Below, in pieces: positions 16,603 through 25,321 of a DNA stretch of 33,951 bases. The translations under genes were made by a program, and so were the position numbers. Below the pieces are notes generated by a model. The model saw only the letters and a list, made by a program, of their open reading frames with translations, was not told the DNA's origin and did not search any database. Positions within the stretch are counted from its first letter, which is position 1. Every line of letters begins with the position of its first letter. The stretch is taken from positions 1 through 33,951 of the forward strand of contig NZ_QSPK01000024.1 of the NCBI RefSeq assembly GCF_003436425.1, in the 5' to 3' direction. This stretch comes from Eubacterium sp. TM05-53. GTDB taxonomy: Bacteria; Bacillota_I; Bacilli_A; Erysipelotrichales; Erysipelotrichaceae.

Positions 16603-17982
16603 TTATCCTTCATAAGTCAAGAATGCTGCATATCCTTTTTTCGCTTCATAGATATCAGCTTTACTTGCCAATTCAAAAGGCGCATGCATATTATGTAAAG
16701 CTACACCACAGTCAATGACTTGCATTCCATAATTAGCCAAAATATAAGCGATTGTTCCTCCACCGCCTTGGTCTACTTTTCCTAGTTCACTTGTTTGCCA
16801 AGCTACATTGTGACCATCCATAATACGACGAATCAATGCGATATATTCTGCATTCGCATCGTTACATCCGCTCTTTCCACGAGCTCCTGTATATTTGTTG
16901 AATACGATACCTTTACCAAATTCAGCTTGATTTCTTGGACTTGATGCTGAAGCGTAAATTGGATCATGTGCAGCACTTACATCACTTGACAACATGATTG
17001 AATTCATCATTGCACGTTTCACACTTAATGCCGAATAATCACCCATACGATCCATAACTTCTGCAACAAAGTTTTCAAAGAACATAGAGTGCATACCAGT
17101 CGCACCTTGAGATCCAACTTCTTCTTTATCCACTAATAAACAAACGGCAGTACGTTTTACATTTTCTGCTTCTAATTGAGCCATTAAACTTGTATAAGCA
17201 CAAATACGATCATCATGTCCATAACCTAATACCATACTTGAATCAAATCCACAGCTTCTAGCACGTCCTGCAGGAACAACTTCTAATTCAGCAGAAATGA
17301 AGTCTTCTTCTTCAATGCCATATGTTGATTTTAAAATTTTAGCAACATTGGCCTTTACTGCATCTTTCTCTTCATTTTCTAAAGGAATAGATCCAACAGT
17401 TACATTTAAATCTTCACCGGCAATCACTTCATTTGCCTTTTTCTGTAATTGATCTGCACTTAAATGAATCAATAAATCACTAATCACAAATACTGGATCA
17501 CTTTCTTTATCTCCAATTGCTACATCTACAGTTGTTCCATCTTTCAAACAAACAACACCATGAATTGCCAAAGGCAAAGTCACCCATTGATACTTTTTAA
17601 CACCACCATAATAGTGTGTATCCAAATAAGCAATGTTTCCATCTTCATACAATGGATTTTGTTTAAGATCCAAACGAGGACTATCAATATGAGCACCTAA
17701 AATGTTCATACCATTTTCCAATGGATTTGAACCAATGTGCATTAACGCAATCGACTTATTCATCATATTTACATACACTTTGTCTTGTGCTTTTAAAATC
17801 TCTTTATTTTCAATAACCTCTTTAATATCACGATAGCCATAAGATTTCGCTAATTCAATCGCATTTTTTACACAAGCTCTTTCCGTTTTAGAATCGGATA
17901 AGAAATCAATATATCCATCGCTAAATTTCATTACATCATCAAATTCTTCTTTTGAATATGTATTCCAAACTACTTCACTCAT
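16603..17982 (-). CDS. M18-family aspartyl-type aminopeptidase
   Basis: 459 residues, typical for M18 metallopeptidases. It releases N-terminal residues from peptides in the cytoplasm as a large oligomer with two bound metal ions. Metal or catalytic segments visible: GAHIDSPRLDLK (His ligand and Asp, near residue 95), GHDDRICAYTSL (bridging Asp), VDKEEVGSQGATGM (catalytic Glu pair), SSDVSAAHDPIY, and the final His in LHNMHAPFE near 433. It starts 4 nt inside murI (ATGA-type overlap) and is 3 nt from the HAD gene. Exact residue preference cannot be read from sequence. Confidence 0.93.
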   Translation of the reverse strand: MSEVVWNTYSKEEFDDVMKFSDGYIDFLSDSKTERACVKNAIELAKSYGYRDIKEVIENKEILKAQDKVYVNMMNKSIALMHIGSNPLENGMNILGAHIDSPRLDLKQNPLYEDGNIAYLDTHYYGGVKKYQWVTLPLAIHGVVCLKDGTTVDVAIGDKESDPVFVISDLLIHLSADQLQKKANEVIAGEDLNVTVGSIPLENEEKDAVKANVAKILKSTYGIEEEDFISAELEVVPAGRARSCGFDSSMVLGYGHDDRICAYTSLMAQLEAENVKRTAVCLLVDKEEVGSQGATGMHSMFFENFVAEVMDRMGDYSALSVKRAMMNSIMLSSDVSAAHDPIYASASSPRNQAEFGKGIVFNKYTGARGKSGCNDANAEYIALIRRIMDGHNVAWQTSELGKVDQGGGGTIAYILANYGMQVIDCGVALHNMHAPFELASKADIYEAKKGYAAFLTYEG

Positions 17983-18755
17983 AACTCTACCTCCAATTTT
18001 TTAAATAAGCATTTTGACAATTCAATTTTTGAATCCATCGTATTCATCCATGTGATTTGACCTTCTTCACAACTTGTATTCAACAAACCTTTTTGTTCCA
18101 ACAAATCTTTTGTATGTAAAGTCGTGCCCACACTTCCTTCAATAATATGAACATTAGGACAAAGCTTTTCCAAATGTTTCGTATAAAAAGGAAAATGCGT
18201 ACAGCCTAATACAATACTATCTAGATTTTTGTAGTCACTCGCTTCTAAATATTCTTTCAAGCAAGACTCTACAAGATTGGCATCATCAAGTTTATTGTCT
18301 TCAACCATCCTTACAAGTTCTGGACAAGGCACCTTTATAATATGATGTTCATCCTTAAATCGATTCATCAAATCCGCAAACTTCTTTTCTGATAAAGTAA
18401 GTTGAGTTGCCCATACCGCAATACGCTGATGTTCACCTCGATCGCATGCCACCTTTAACGCCGGTTCCATACCAATAATATCCACATCATACTTTTCTCT
18501 TAGAAGCTTAACACAAGCACTCGTTGCCGTATTGCACGCAATGACAATTGCCTTTACATCATGAGATATCAATTCATCACATATCGCAACACAACGCTTT
18601 GTGATTTCTTCTTTTGTCTTTGTTCCATAAGGATTATATTTACTATCTCCCAAATAAATCAGATTTTCATTAGGAAGTAAACTATGCATCGTATGTAAAA
18701 CACTAATTCCACCTAATCCCGAATCAAAAACACCTATTGGACTTTTTGAATTCAT
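17979..18755 (-). CDS. murI: Glutamate racemase
   Basis: 258 residues, standard size. It makes D-glutamate for peptidoglycan. Both catalytic Cys are present in their motifs: ACNTATS near residue 74 and GCTHFPF near 184. The N-terminus IGVFDSGLGGISVL holds the catalytic Asp and Ser, and YLGDSKYNPYG follows. The start follows AAGGAG by 8 nt. It leads the unit murI, M18 aminopeptidase, HAD phosphatase, thyA, folA, transcribed from TTGGAT-17-TATAAT. No fusion or truncation. Confidence 0.96.
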   Translation of the reverse strand: MNSKSPIGVFDSGLGGISVLHTMHSLLPNENLIYLGDSKYNPYGTKTKEEITKRCVAICDELISHDVKAIVIACNTATSACVKLLREKYDVDIIGMEPALKVACDRGEHQRIAVWATQLTLSEKKFADLMNRFKDEHHIIKVPCPELVRMVEDNKLDDANLVESCLKEYLEASDYKNLDSIVLGCTHFPFYTKHLEKLCPNVHIIEGSVGTTLHTKDLLEQKGLLNTSCEEGQITWMNTMDSKIELSKCLFKKLEVEL

Positions 18756-18782
18756 ACAAAACGCTCCTTTTCCATCTTTTCA

Positions 18783-18811
18783 ATTATACAACGTATAAAG
18801 AAAACATCCAA
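18783..18811 (-). promoter_or_regulatory. murI promoter
   Basis: On the minus strand TATAAT (18783-18788) with TTGGAT (18806-18811) as -35 at 17-nt spacing. The -35 lies within the 3' arm, on this strand, of the upstream gene's terminator hairpin. Confidence 0.65.
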
Positions 18812-18828
18812 GTCCTCAAACTTGGATG
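18797..18828 (-). terminator. Terminator of the 127-residue gene
   Basis: CATCCAAG (18821-18828 on the minus strand) pairs with CTTGGATG (18805-18812) around an 8-nt loop, then TTTTCTTT. It begins 2 nt after the stop codon. Confidence 0.8.
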
Positions 18829-18830
18829 CA

Positions 18831-19214
18831 CTAATGACTCATACGCTTTTTCATTTCTACTAATATTTTTACCAATTCTTTTTTCCCAATTCCATTGTGA
18901 ATCAGACTATCTGGATGCACTCTATCATTATGAAATAATTGAATCAATGATGCCTGAAGCTCTTTAAATGACATAGATTGATATTCTTTATCTACTAGAT
19001 ACGTCTCATAATCTTTCATATCTACTAAATCTGTCGCATAAAAAGAAAGCACCATTTCCATCAATAAAGATTGAACATTCTCATTATCTTCATTTAAATC
19101 GGAATTAGCCCAACAAATATCTTCATCCGTTAAATCATTCAATTTTTCTATAAATGTTTGAATGAATAATGCATCCTCCATTTTTTCTTTCGCAAAATAA
19201 TTTGAAATTTTCAT
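18831..19214 (-). CDS. Small acidic protein of unknown function
   Basis: 127 residues, no signal peptide, no membrane segment and no recognised motif. It looks all-helical and rich in Asp and Glu in the middle (LTDEDICWANSDLNEDNENVQ), with a more basic C-terminus ending KKRMSH. ATG 19214 follows GGAGG by 4 nt. It is monocistronic, with its own terminator, and is preceded by a long structured RNA ending in a terminator only a few bases before the ribosome binding site. Its expression is therefore likely to depend on read-through or antitermination. That arrangement is the only clue to its role. Confidence 0.75.
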   Translation of the reverse strand: MKISNYFAKEKMEDALFIQTFIEKLNDLTDEDICWANSDLNEDNENVQSLLMEMVLSFYATDLVDMKDYETYLVDKEYQSMSFKELQASLIQLFHNDRVHPDSLIHNGIGKKELVKILVEMKKRMSH

Positions 19215-19223
19215 ATGTCCTCC

Positions 19224-19461
19224 AAAAAAAAGAGGTTTAAGGCTTTCATCACTTCCTTAAACCGCTTTTCGCAATATTTATATCCTCATATAAATATTAC
19301 AATGAATTTTGTTTGTATCCATTATATTATTATGCTCTTCTTAACAAACAAAATTCTGTATAGATAAAACCACCACATTTTATCTATACCCTCTAATCCA
19401 CTTTTCCTTCGCAGAGTTTACCACGCTCTGCATGTCCCTTTGGCAGCTCATCACACTGCCA
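19224..19461 (-). ncRNA. Highly structured leader or small RNA with repeated loop motif
   Basis: About 238 nt on the minus strand, starting where the promoter predicts (near 19461) and ending in a terminator with eight T residues (19224-19231). Hairpins in order: 19441-19461 (6 bp, 9-nt loop), 19411-19431 (6 bp, 9-nt loop), 19358-19389 (12 bp, 8-nt loop), 19304-19356 (12 bp perfect, 29-nt loop), 19273-19298 (11 bp, 4-nt loop), and the terminator 19234-19263 (9 bp, 12-nt loop). The first three loops read TGTGATGAG, CGTGGTAAA and TGTGGTGG, and the terminator loop contains GTGATGA. I match it to no known class: it is not a T-box, tmRNA, 6S, RNase P or SRP RNA. It may be a cis-acting leader for the 127-residue gene, a free small RNA, or both. 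Confidence 0.75.
19234..19263 (-). terminator. Terminator just upstream of the 127-residue gene
   Basis: On the minus strand GGTTTAAGG (19255-19263) pairs with CCTTAAACC (19234-19242) around a 12-nt loop, followed by TCTTTTTTTT. It lies 11 nt before the GGAGG of the gene, the usual place for an attenuator. Confidence 0.85.
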
Positions 19462-19466
19462 TCTAA

Positions 19467-19495
19467 ATAATAGCACATATAAAAAGGGTAAGCAA
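19467..19495 (-). promoter_or_regulatory. Promoter of the structured RNA
   Basis: On the minus strand TTGCTT (19490-19495), a 17-nt spacer ending in TGTGC, and TATTAT (19467-19472). The TG gives an extended -10. The start point falls at the foot of the first hairpin. The -35 lies inside the palindrome that ends the histidine operon. Confidence 0.7.
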
Positions 19496-19503
19496 GCTTA
19501 CCC
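19481..19503 (-). terminator. Terminator of the histidine operon
   Basis: A perfect 8-bp palindrome, GGGTAAGC with GCTTACCC and a 2-base centre (19486-19503), followed on the minus strand by TTTTT. On the other strand only ATTTG follows, so it works mainly for minus-strand transcripts. Confidence 0.8.
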
Positions 19504-19512
19504 ATTTGTCAG

Positions 19513-19557
19513 TCTATGACCTATAAAGGAAGTAGTCGGTAGTGTTTCAGTCATAGA
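19513..19557 (-). other. Stem-loop in the 3' untranslated region of the histidine operon
   Basis: TCTATGAC (19513-19520) and GTCATAGA (19550-19557) form an 8-bp stem with a 29-nt loop between the last stop codon and the terminator. No protein or known motif is recognised. It could stabilise the transcript end or be the remains of a small RNA. Confidence 0.45.
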
Positions 19558-19578
19558 ACTTACATATATATTTTAGTC

Positions 19579-20085
19579 CTATTTTTTCTGTTGTAAAGCC
19601 TTCATAATTCTTTCAAAATGTAAAAATTCATCTTCGTTATTCATCGCAACCAATTCATCTAGACTCACACACCTACAATCAATACTTTCACGAATATTTA
19701 AGGTTACATCACTTAATTGAAAATCAAACTTAAAATGATAAATATCCACAAAATAATTATCATGCCTTTTTGGATCTTCATTAAAGTAAGAATAGACAAC
19801 GCACCCATTTACTACATCCAGTCCCGTTTCTTCTTTTACCTCACGCTTGATCGCATCTAAGCTAGATTCTTCACTCTTAGCACCGCCACCAGGCATTTCC
19901 CAGCCTCTAGCTGCCCATTTTTTATCTAAGGCCCTTTGTGTAACTAAGAATTTTCCTTCTTCGTTTTCTAAGATAGCCAAAACATACATCATGAATTCTC
20001 CAGGCTGAAATACATACGTGCTGCGATCTACCACGCGATTTAAAAGTTTTCGATTTCTATCATATAAATCAACAAATTCACTCAT
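19579..20085 (-). CDS. NUDIX hydrolase, last gene of the histidine operon
   Basis: 168 residues. A complete Nudix box is present at about residues 66-88, reading GGGAKSEES then REVKEETGL, so metal binding and pyrophosphohydrolase chemistry should be intact. The N-terminus [14 protein letters not shown] followed by [11 protein letters not shown] resembles the IPP-isomerase-like/YfcD branch, which is often of unknown substrate. It overlaps hisI by 8 nt and is followed by the operon terminator, so it is part of the unit. HisI here is only the cyclohydrolase and no hisE is present. A NUDIX enzyme could take over the phosphoribosyl-ATP pyrophosphohydrolase step, but this is a hypothesis; a house-cleaning role is equally possible. 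Confidence 0.9.
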   Translation of the reverse strand: MSEFVDLYDRNRKLLNRVVDRSTYVFQPGEFMMYVLAILENEEGKFLVTQRALDKKWAARGWEMPGGGAKSEESSLDAIKREVKEETGLDVVNGCVVYSYFNEDPKRHDNYFVDIYHFKFDFQLSDVTLNIRESIDCRCVSLDELVAMNNEDEFLHFERIMKALQQKK

Positions 20086-20410
20086 CTACACAATCTCCAT
20101 TTTCATCTCTATAAAAACAAGAATAATGTCCCGTATGACAAGCTGCACCCACTTGTTTGACCTCTAATAAAATTGTATCTTGATCACAATCGATGCGAAT
20201 TGCCTGTACATGTTGATAATGTCCACTTGTTTCGCCTTTGACCCATAAGCTTTGTCTTGATCGAGAATAATACGTAGCCAATTTTGTCTCTATTGTTTTT
20301 TTGTAAGATTCTTCATTCATATATGCCAACATCAATACTTTTTTTGTATCTACATCCTGCACAATACAAGGAATCAAGCCATTTTGTTTCTCAAAATCCA
20401 ATCGCATCAT
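20078..20410 (-). CDS. hisI: Phosphoribosyl-AMP cyclohydrolase
   Basis: 110 residues: only the PRA-CH domain, not the bifunctional HisIE of about 200 residues. It opens the adenine ring of PR-AMP, the third step of histidine synthesis. Motifs: [17 protein letters not shown] near the start, [18 protein letters not shown] (Zn/Mg region), and [26 protein letters not shown] with the metal Cys and His residues. Overlaps hisF by 4 nt and the NUDIX gene by 8 nt. The absence of a PR-ATP pyrophosphatase domain here is the notable point. Confidence 0.95.
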   Translation of the reverse strand: MMRLDFEKQNGLIPCIVQDVDTKKVLMLAYMNEESYKKTIETKLATYYSRSRQSLWVKGETSGHYQHVQAIRIDCDQDTILLEVKQVGAACHTGHYSCFYRDENGDCVDE

Positions 20411-21162
20411 ATACGAACTGCCACTCCTTTTTCTTTTAAATACTTTTTCACATTTTGAACATTCGATTCTTCATAATGAAAAATACTAGCTGCTAAAGCC
20501 GCATCACTCACTTTTAATGCATCCACAAAGTCATCCATCTTTCCACATCCGCCAGATGCAATTACAGGAACTTGAACCACTTTAGATACAGCCTCATACA
20601 AGGCTAAATCAAAACCATCCTTAGTGCCATCCGCATCCATACTCGTTAATAAGATTTCTCCAGCACCTAACGATACACCTTTTAAGATCCATTCAATACA
20701 ATCGATTCCCGTATCTTTTCTTCCACCTTCAATATAGACGTTCCATCCCGAACCATCTTTTCTTCGCTTAGCATCCACCGCAAGTACAATACATTGGTTT
20801 CCAAAACGCTTACTGGCTTCTTTGATTAAGTCTGGATTACGAATTGCAGCACTATTTAAGCTTACTTTATCGGCTCCTGCCATCAACATAGCACGAACAT
20901 CTTCAATCGTTGAAATACCTCCACCAACTGTAAAAGGAATATAGATTTCTTTTGCGACCTTCTTTACAATATCAACCATTGTTTTTCTTTTTTCGACTGT
21001 AGCACTAATATCCAAAAAGACTAATTCATCGGCTCCATCTAAATAATATTTCTTTGCCAAAGCTACAGGATCTCCCACTTCTTTTAAACCCAAAAAGTGG
21101 ATTCCTTTCACAACATTTCCATCTTTTACATCTAAACAAGGTATAATTCTTTTCGTCAACAT
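20407..21162 (-). CDS. hisF: Imidazole glycerol phosphate synthase, cyclase subunit
   Basis: 251 residues, a standard TIM barrel. It joins HisH to turn PRFAR and glutamine-derived ammonia into IGP and AICAR. Catalytic Asp11 is in [11 protein letters not shown] and the second in AVDAKRR near residue 130. The phosphate loops TVGGGIST and VIASGGCG are intact, as is [18 protein letters not shown]. Overlaps hisA by 7 nt and hisI by 4 nt. Confidence 0.97.
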   Translation of the reverse strand: MLTKRIIPCLDVKDGNVVKGIHFLGLKEVGDPVALAKKYYLDGADELVFLDISATVEKRKTMVDIVKKVAKEIYIPFTVGGGISTIEDVRAMLMAGADKVSLNSAAIRNPDLIKEASKRFGNQCIVLAVDAKRRKDGSGWNVYIEGGRKDTGIDCIEWILKGVSLGAGEILLTSMDADGTKDGFDLALYEAVSKVVQVPVIASGGCGKMDDFVDALKVSDAALAASIFHYEESNVQNVKKYLKEKGVAVRI

Positions 21163-21866
21163 ATGCTTAGCGCCTCTTTCAAATCTAACGTCTTTTCATA
21201 AATAGCCTTACCCGCAATAACACCATATAGCCCTAAGTCTTTACATTTTTGAATATGTGATAAATCACGAACACCACCAGAAGCAATCAAGTTACATGAT
21301 ACATGATTTTTAAGTGCTTCTAACATCTCAAAGTTTGGGCCTTGTAACGTTCCATCCTTTGAAATATCCGTACAAATTAATGTCTTGACACCAATCTGTT
21401 CCATTCTTTTCGCAAAATCCAAATAATATTCTTTGCTCGTTTCTAGCCAGCCAGACGTACATACATATCCATCTTTACAATCCAGTCCGACCGCAATCTT
21501 AGAACCATATTTTGAAACTGCATCTTTTAATAAATCTATATTTTGAATAGCTGAAGTTCCTAGAATAACTCTTGAAACCCCATTTTCTATATAAAAATCA
21601 ATAGCGGACATCGTACGAATGCCTCCACCTACTTCAACAGGTATATCGCATGTCTTCACAATTTCACAAATCAAATCCGCATTAACACGGCTTCCCTCTT
21701 TTGCCCCATTTAAATCTACAACATGTAAATAGCTAGCATTTGCGGCTTCAAAATTTTTAGCACAGACAAGGACATCATCCGCTACACATTTGGATTGGTC
21801 ATAATCCCCTTGGTATAAACGAACGGGTTTTCCATCTAATATATCTATTGCAGGTAATACAATCAT
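21156..21866 (-). CDS. hisA: ProFAR isomerase
   Basis: 236 residues, TIM-barrel homologue of HisF. It isomerises the aminoaldose ProFAR to PRFAR. Catalytic Asp8 is in [19 protein letters not shown] and the second near 127 in AVGLDCKDG. Phosphate sites EVGGGIRT and IASGGVRD are present. [13 protein letters not shown] distinguishes it from HisF. Begins one base after hisH ends. Confidence 0.97.
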   Translation of the reverse strand: MIVLPAIDILDGKPVRLYQGDYDQSKCVADDVLVCAKNFEAANASYLHVVDLNGAKEGSRVNADLICEIVKTCDIPVEVGGGIRTMSAIDFYIENGVSRVILGTSAIQNIDLLKDAVSKYGSKIAVGLDCKDGYVCTSGWLETSKEYYLDFAKRMEQIGVKTLICTDISKDGTLQGPNFEMLEALKNHVSCNLIASGGVRDLSHIQKCKDLGLYGVIAGKAIYEKTLDLKEALSIC

Positions 21867-22466
21867 TTAGAACTCCTTTCCAAAATATTCCAATATTTTT
21901 AATCCATCTTCCCCACTTTTTTCAGGATGAAACTGACATCCCATAATACGATCATGCATCACAAGACCTGGTATTTTCATACTTCCATACATAGAATACC
22001 CAATTAAGTCTTGATCATCCATATCTTTGGCATAATATGAATGCACATAATACACATACGTATTTTCTTTAAAAATTGTTTGCGGCTGATTATTTTCCAA
22101 TACATTCCAACCAATCTGAGGAATTTTTACACTTGTATCTTCAATGTGACAAACATGGCCTTTTAAAAAGCCAAAACCATCACATAAGCCATTTTCTTCA
22201 CTTGTTTCAAACAAAGCCTGCATACCCAGACAAATCCCCAACAAAGGAACATCTTTATTTACTTGTTGAACAATAAAATCATATAGCCCCATAGAATGGA
22301 GTGTGTGCATGCAGTCTTGAAAAGCTCCAACGCCTGGTAAAATTAATTTATCGCATTTAGATAAAATAGATACATCTTTTGAAACAACACTATCTAAGCC
22401 TAAATAGTCACAAGCATTTTTTACGCTATATAAATTAGACATACCATAATCAATAATCCCAATCAT
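21867..22466 (-). CDS. hisH: Imidazole glycerol phosphate synthase, glutaminase subunit
   Basis: 199 residues, class I glutamine amidotransferase. Nucleophile Cys lies in [13 protein letters not shown] near residue 79, and His and Glu in [10 protein letters not shown] near 180. It hydrolyses glutamine and passes ammonia to HisF. N-terminal [17 protein letters not shown] is typical. Overlaps hisB by 4 nt. Confidence 0.97.
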   Translation of the reverse strand: MIGIIDYGMSNLYSVKNACDYLGLDSVVSKDVSILSKCDKLILPGVGAFQDCMHTLHSMGLYDFIVQQVNKDVPLLGICLGMQALFETSEENGLCDGFGFLKGHVCHIEDTSVKIPQIGWNVLENNQPQTIFKENTYVYYVHSYYAKDMDDQDLIGYSMYGSMKIPGLVMHDRIMGCQFHPEKSGEDGLKILEYFGKEF

Positions 22467-23044
22467 TCGATTACCCCTTTAGAACTAGGAATACGATCCG
22501 ATTCTATTTTTACGGCTTGTTTCAAGGCACGACCAAACGCTTTAAATATTGCCTCTACTTTATGATGATCATTCTTTCCATAATACACATTGATATGTAG
22601 TGTTACACCGGTTGCCACGCAAAAGGCTCTAAAAAATTCTTCAACCATTTCACAAGACATTGTTCCAATGTTTTCCCGTGTTAATTCACAATTAAAAACC
22701 AAATAAGGACGTCCACTAATATCTAATGTGACATTGCATAAAACCTCATCCATTGGAAGATTCATACTTCCATAGCGGGCAATTCCTTTTTTATCCCCTA
22801 AAGCTTCTAAGAACAATTTTCCTAATAAAATACCACAATCTTCAATGGTATGGTGATCACACACTTCAAGATCGCCATCAGCTTTTACAACCAAATCAAA
22901 ATTCGAGTGAAACGCAAACAATGTCAACATATGATCAAAAAATCCAATTCCTGTATCAATATCACTATTTCCATTTCCATCTAAGTTGATCTTTTCATAT
23001 ATTTTTGTTTCTTTTGTATCCCTGTTTTTTTCAGCTATTCGCAT
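22463..23044 (-). CDS. hisB: Imidazoleglycerol-phosphate dehydratase
   Basis: 193 residues: the monofunctional dehydratase, without a histidinol-phosphatase domain. Two Mn-binding repeats are visible, [13 protein letters not shown] with [10 protein letters not shown] and [19 protein letters not shown]. The ATG at 23044 with AAGGAG 8 nt upstream is preferred to an in-frame TTG at 23050. Overlaps hisC by 14 nt. Histidinol phosphate phosphatase is not encoded in the window. Confidence 0.95.
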   Translation of the reverse strand: MRIAEKNRDTKETKIYEKINLDGNGNSDIDTGIGFFDHMLTLFAFHSNFDLVVKADGDLEVCDHHTIEDCGILLGKLFLEALGDKKGIARYGSMNLPMDEVLCNVTLDISGRPYLVFNCELTRENIGTMSCEMVEEFFRAFCVATGVTLHINVYYGKNDHHKVEAIFKAFGRALKQAVKIESDRIPSSKGVIE

Positions 23045-24041
23045 ACTCAAATCTCCTTAGAACATCTAATACCATTTCATTTTCTTCGCTTGTTCCAATC
23101 GTTATACGAAAACTCGTATCCGCATAATTTCGAATGGTGATGTTCTTTTCTTTAAACATATTCATTAAAGTATCTTTTTCATCCGTTCTTCCATACAAAA
23201 AATTCGCATTTGAAGGATAGAAATTCATTTTTTTATAATCCTTCACTTCTTGATACATTCTTTCTCTTTCTGAAATAATTGTCGCAATGTTTGACTTGTA
23301 TGCATCGGCATGTCTTAATACAACACTCGCAATCGTTTGCGTTACACTGCTAAGTGCATAAGGAATAAAAAGTGGAGCCAATTTTTCAACTTGTGAAGAA
23401 ATCATAAAACCACAACGAATTCCTGCTAGTCCATATGCCTTAGATAGGGTTCGACAGACAAATGCCATTGGATATGTTTTTAATAAATCGATGGCGCTTT
23501 CTTTACCAAACTCCATATAAGCTTCATCAAAAACGACTGGAATGTTCGAAAAGGCTTCGCAAATTTGAATCATTTCTGATTTAGAAATCGCATGTCCCGT
23601 TGGATTGTTTGGATTCGAAAATAAGATCATATCCACTTTTTTATCTTTACCATTTGAAATGAACGCCTCGACATCAAAGGATCCATCTAAAGCTGTTTCA
23701 AATTTTTCAATTTTTGAATGATTTAATTCTACGTAATAGTCATACATTGAAAAATCTGGTGCTAATGTATACAGTGTTTTATTATCCTGTAAATAATATT
23801 GAATCAAGAACCCCAACATTTGATCCGATCCATTTCCCGATAAAATCCAAGATGATGGTACATTCATAATATCGGCATATAAACTATGTAATTCATGACA
23901 AGTTGTATCGGGATATCGATTTAAAGATAAATTAGAAATCGCATCTAAAATCTCTTGTTTGATATTATCATCTACATTTTGGCTAGCCTCATTGGCATTC
24001 AATAATATTCCCGTTTGTGTGTGTGTTTGATATCCCTGCAT
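23031..24041 (-). CDS. hisC: Histidinol-phosphate aminotransferase
   Basis: 336 residues, PLP-dependent fold type I. It transaminates imidazole acetol phosphate with glutamate. Visible: [19 protein letters not shown] (PLP phosphate region), [21 protein letters not shown], the Schiff-base Lys in [15 protein letters not shown] near residue 200, and a C-terminal RITIG Arg site. It shares one base with hisD. Normal length with no truncation. Confidence 0.96.
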   Translation of the reverse strand: MQGYQTHTQTGILLNANEASQNVDDNIKQEILDAISNLSLNRYPDTTCHELHSLYADIMNVPSSWILSGNGSDQMLGFLIQYYLQDNKTLYTLAPDFSMYDYYVELNHSKIEKFETALDGSFDVEAFISNGKDKKVDMILFSNPNNPTGHAISKSEMIQICEAFSNIPVVFDEAYMEFGKESAIDLLKTYPMAFVCRTLSKAYGLAGIRCGFMISSQVEKLAPLFIPYALSSVTQTIASVVLRHADAYKSNIATIISERERMYQEVKDYKKMNFYPSNANFLYGRTDEKDTLMNMFKEKNITIRNYADTSFRITIGTSEENEMVLDVLRRFEYANS

Positions 24042-25321
24042 TATTTCACCCTCACTTTCGCTGCATTGGCATGTGCTTGTAAGTGCTCTTCGCTGGCAAT
24101 TGTTTCAATATATTTTCCATAGGCTTCGATTGCTTGTTTTGAATAATACAAATAGGATGATTTTTTAATAAAACTATCTACGGATAAAGCACTTGAAAAA
24201 CGTGCTGTTCCACTCGTTGGTAAAACATGGTTTGTTCCACCAAAATAATCACCAATACTTTCACATGTGTAGTAGCCCAAGAAAACACTACCTGCATTTT
24301 TTACTTCTTGTAGGTGTTCCATTGGATTCTGAATCATTAATTCTAAGTGTTCTGGTGCAATCTCATTACTAATGGAAATACATTCTTCTATTGAATCACA
24401 TACAATGGCTTTACCATAATTCTTTAAGGATTGTTCCACAATTTCTTTTTTAGGTAAAACTGCACTTTGTTTTAAAAGCTGCTGATTCACCAAATCCAAA
24501 AGTTTTTCACTTGTTGTCAATAAAATAGCACTCGCCATCGGATCGTGTTCAGCTTGCGATAATAGATCGGCTGCCACATATTCTGCATTTGCTTTTTCAT
24601 CGGCAACAACTAAAATTTCACTTGGCCCTGCGATCATATCAATATCGACTGTTCCATACACTAATTTTTTAGCTGCCGCAACATAAATATTTCCTGGACC
24701 CACGATTTTATCCACTCGATCAATGGTTTGTGTTCCATAGGCCAAGGCAGCAATAGCTTGAGCTCCACCAATCTTATAGATTTTATCTACACCGGCAAGT
24801 TTTGCAGCATACGCAATGTTAGGGTGAATCGTTCCATTTTTATCCGGTGGAGTTACCATCACAACATTTTGAACACCGGCAATTTTTGCGGGTAACGCAT
24901 TCATTAAAACGCTACTTGGATATTGGGCACGTCCTCCTGGAACATAGATTCCTACGGCTTCAAGAGGCAATACTCTTTGGCCTAAATAGATTCCCTTTTC
25001 TTTCTGCAACAAATATCCATTTTGTTTTTGAAGTTTATGAAAATCTTCAATGTTTTGTTTCGCAAGCTTCATTGCTTCTACAAACGCATCATCGCATTTT
25101 AATATTTGTGCATCCCATTCTTCTTGAGATACTTCCATTGAATCTAAAGAAACATGATCAAATTCATAAGTATATTTTAAACATGCTTCATCTTTATTTT
25201 CTTTTACATCCTGAATAATATTTGATACTGTAACCAAAACATCTGTACTTAGATCTTGTGTTCGTGACATCAAATATTCTTTCAATGTATCTTTATCTTC
25301 TTTATAAATTCTAGTCAACAT
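24041..25321 (-). CDS. hisD: Histidinol dehydrogenase
   Basis: 426 residues from the ATG at 25321. An ATG two codons earlier (25327) is only 3 nt from the GAGGG ribosome site, whereas 25321 is 9 nt away. It oxidises histidinol to histidine in two NAD-dependent steps with zinc. Motifs: YVPGGRAQYPSSVLMNA, GGAQAIAALAYGT, GPGNIYVAAAK, DMIAGPSEILV, LSQAEHDP, and the metal-site stretch FLGYYTCESIGDYFGGTNHVLPTSG. Overlaps hisG by 11 nt and hisC by one base. Confidence 0.96.
   Translation of the reverse strand: MLTRIYKEDKDTLKEYLMSRTQDLSTDVLVTVSNIIQDVKENKDEACLKYTYEFDHVSLDSMEVSQEEWDAQILKCDDAFVEAMKLAKQNIEDFHKLQKQNGYLLQKEKGIYLGQRVLPLEAVGIYVPGGRAQYPSSVLMNALPAKIAGVQNVVMVTPPDKNGTIHPNIAYAAKLAGVDKIYKIGGAQAIAALAYGTQTIDRVDKIVGPGNIYVAAAKKLVYGTVDIDMIAGPSEILVVADEKANAEYVAADLLSQAEHDPMASAILLTTSEKLLDLVNQQLLKQSAVLPKKEIVEQSLKNYGKAIVCDSIEECISISNEIAPEHLELMIQNPMEHLQEVKNAGSVFLGYYTCESIGDYFGGTNHVLPTSGTARFSSALSVDSFIKKSSYLYYSKQAIEAYGKYIETIASEEHLQAHANAAKVRVK

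Noticed and set aside
19224..19440. CsrA-binding RNA because of several GGA triplets
   Set aside because: The GGA triplets lie mostly between hairpins, not in the loops as CsrA prefers, and no csrA gene is in the window. The loop motif is GUGRURR instead.
19224..19461. Known housekeeping RNA (tmRNA, 6S, RNase P, SRP) or CRISPR array
   Set aside because: None of their conserved cores is visible, and the hairpins have different stems rather than identical repeats with spacers.
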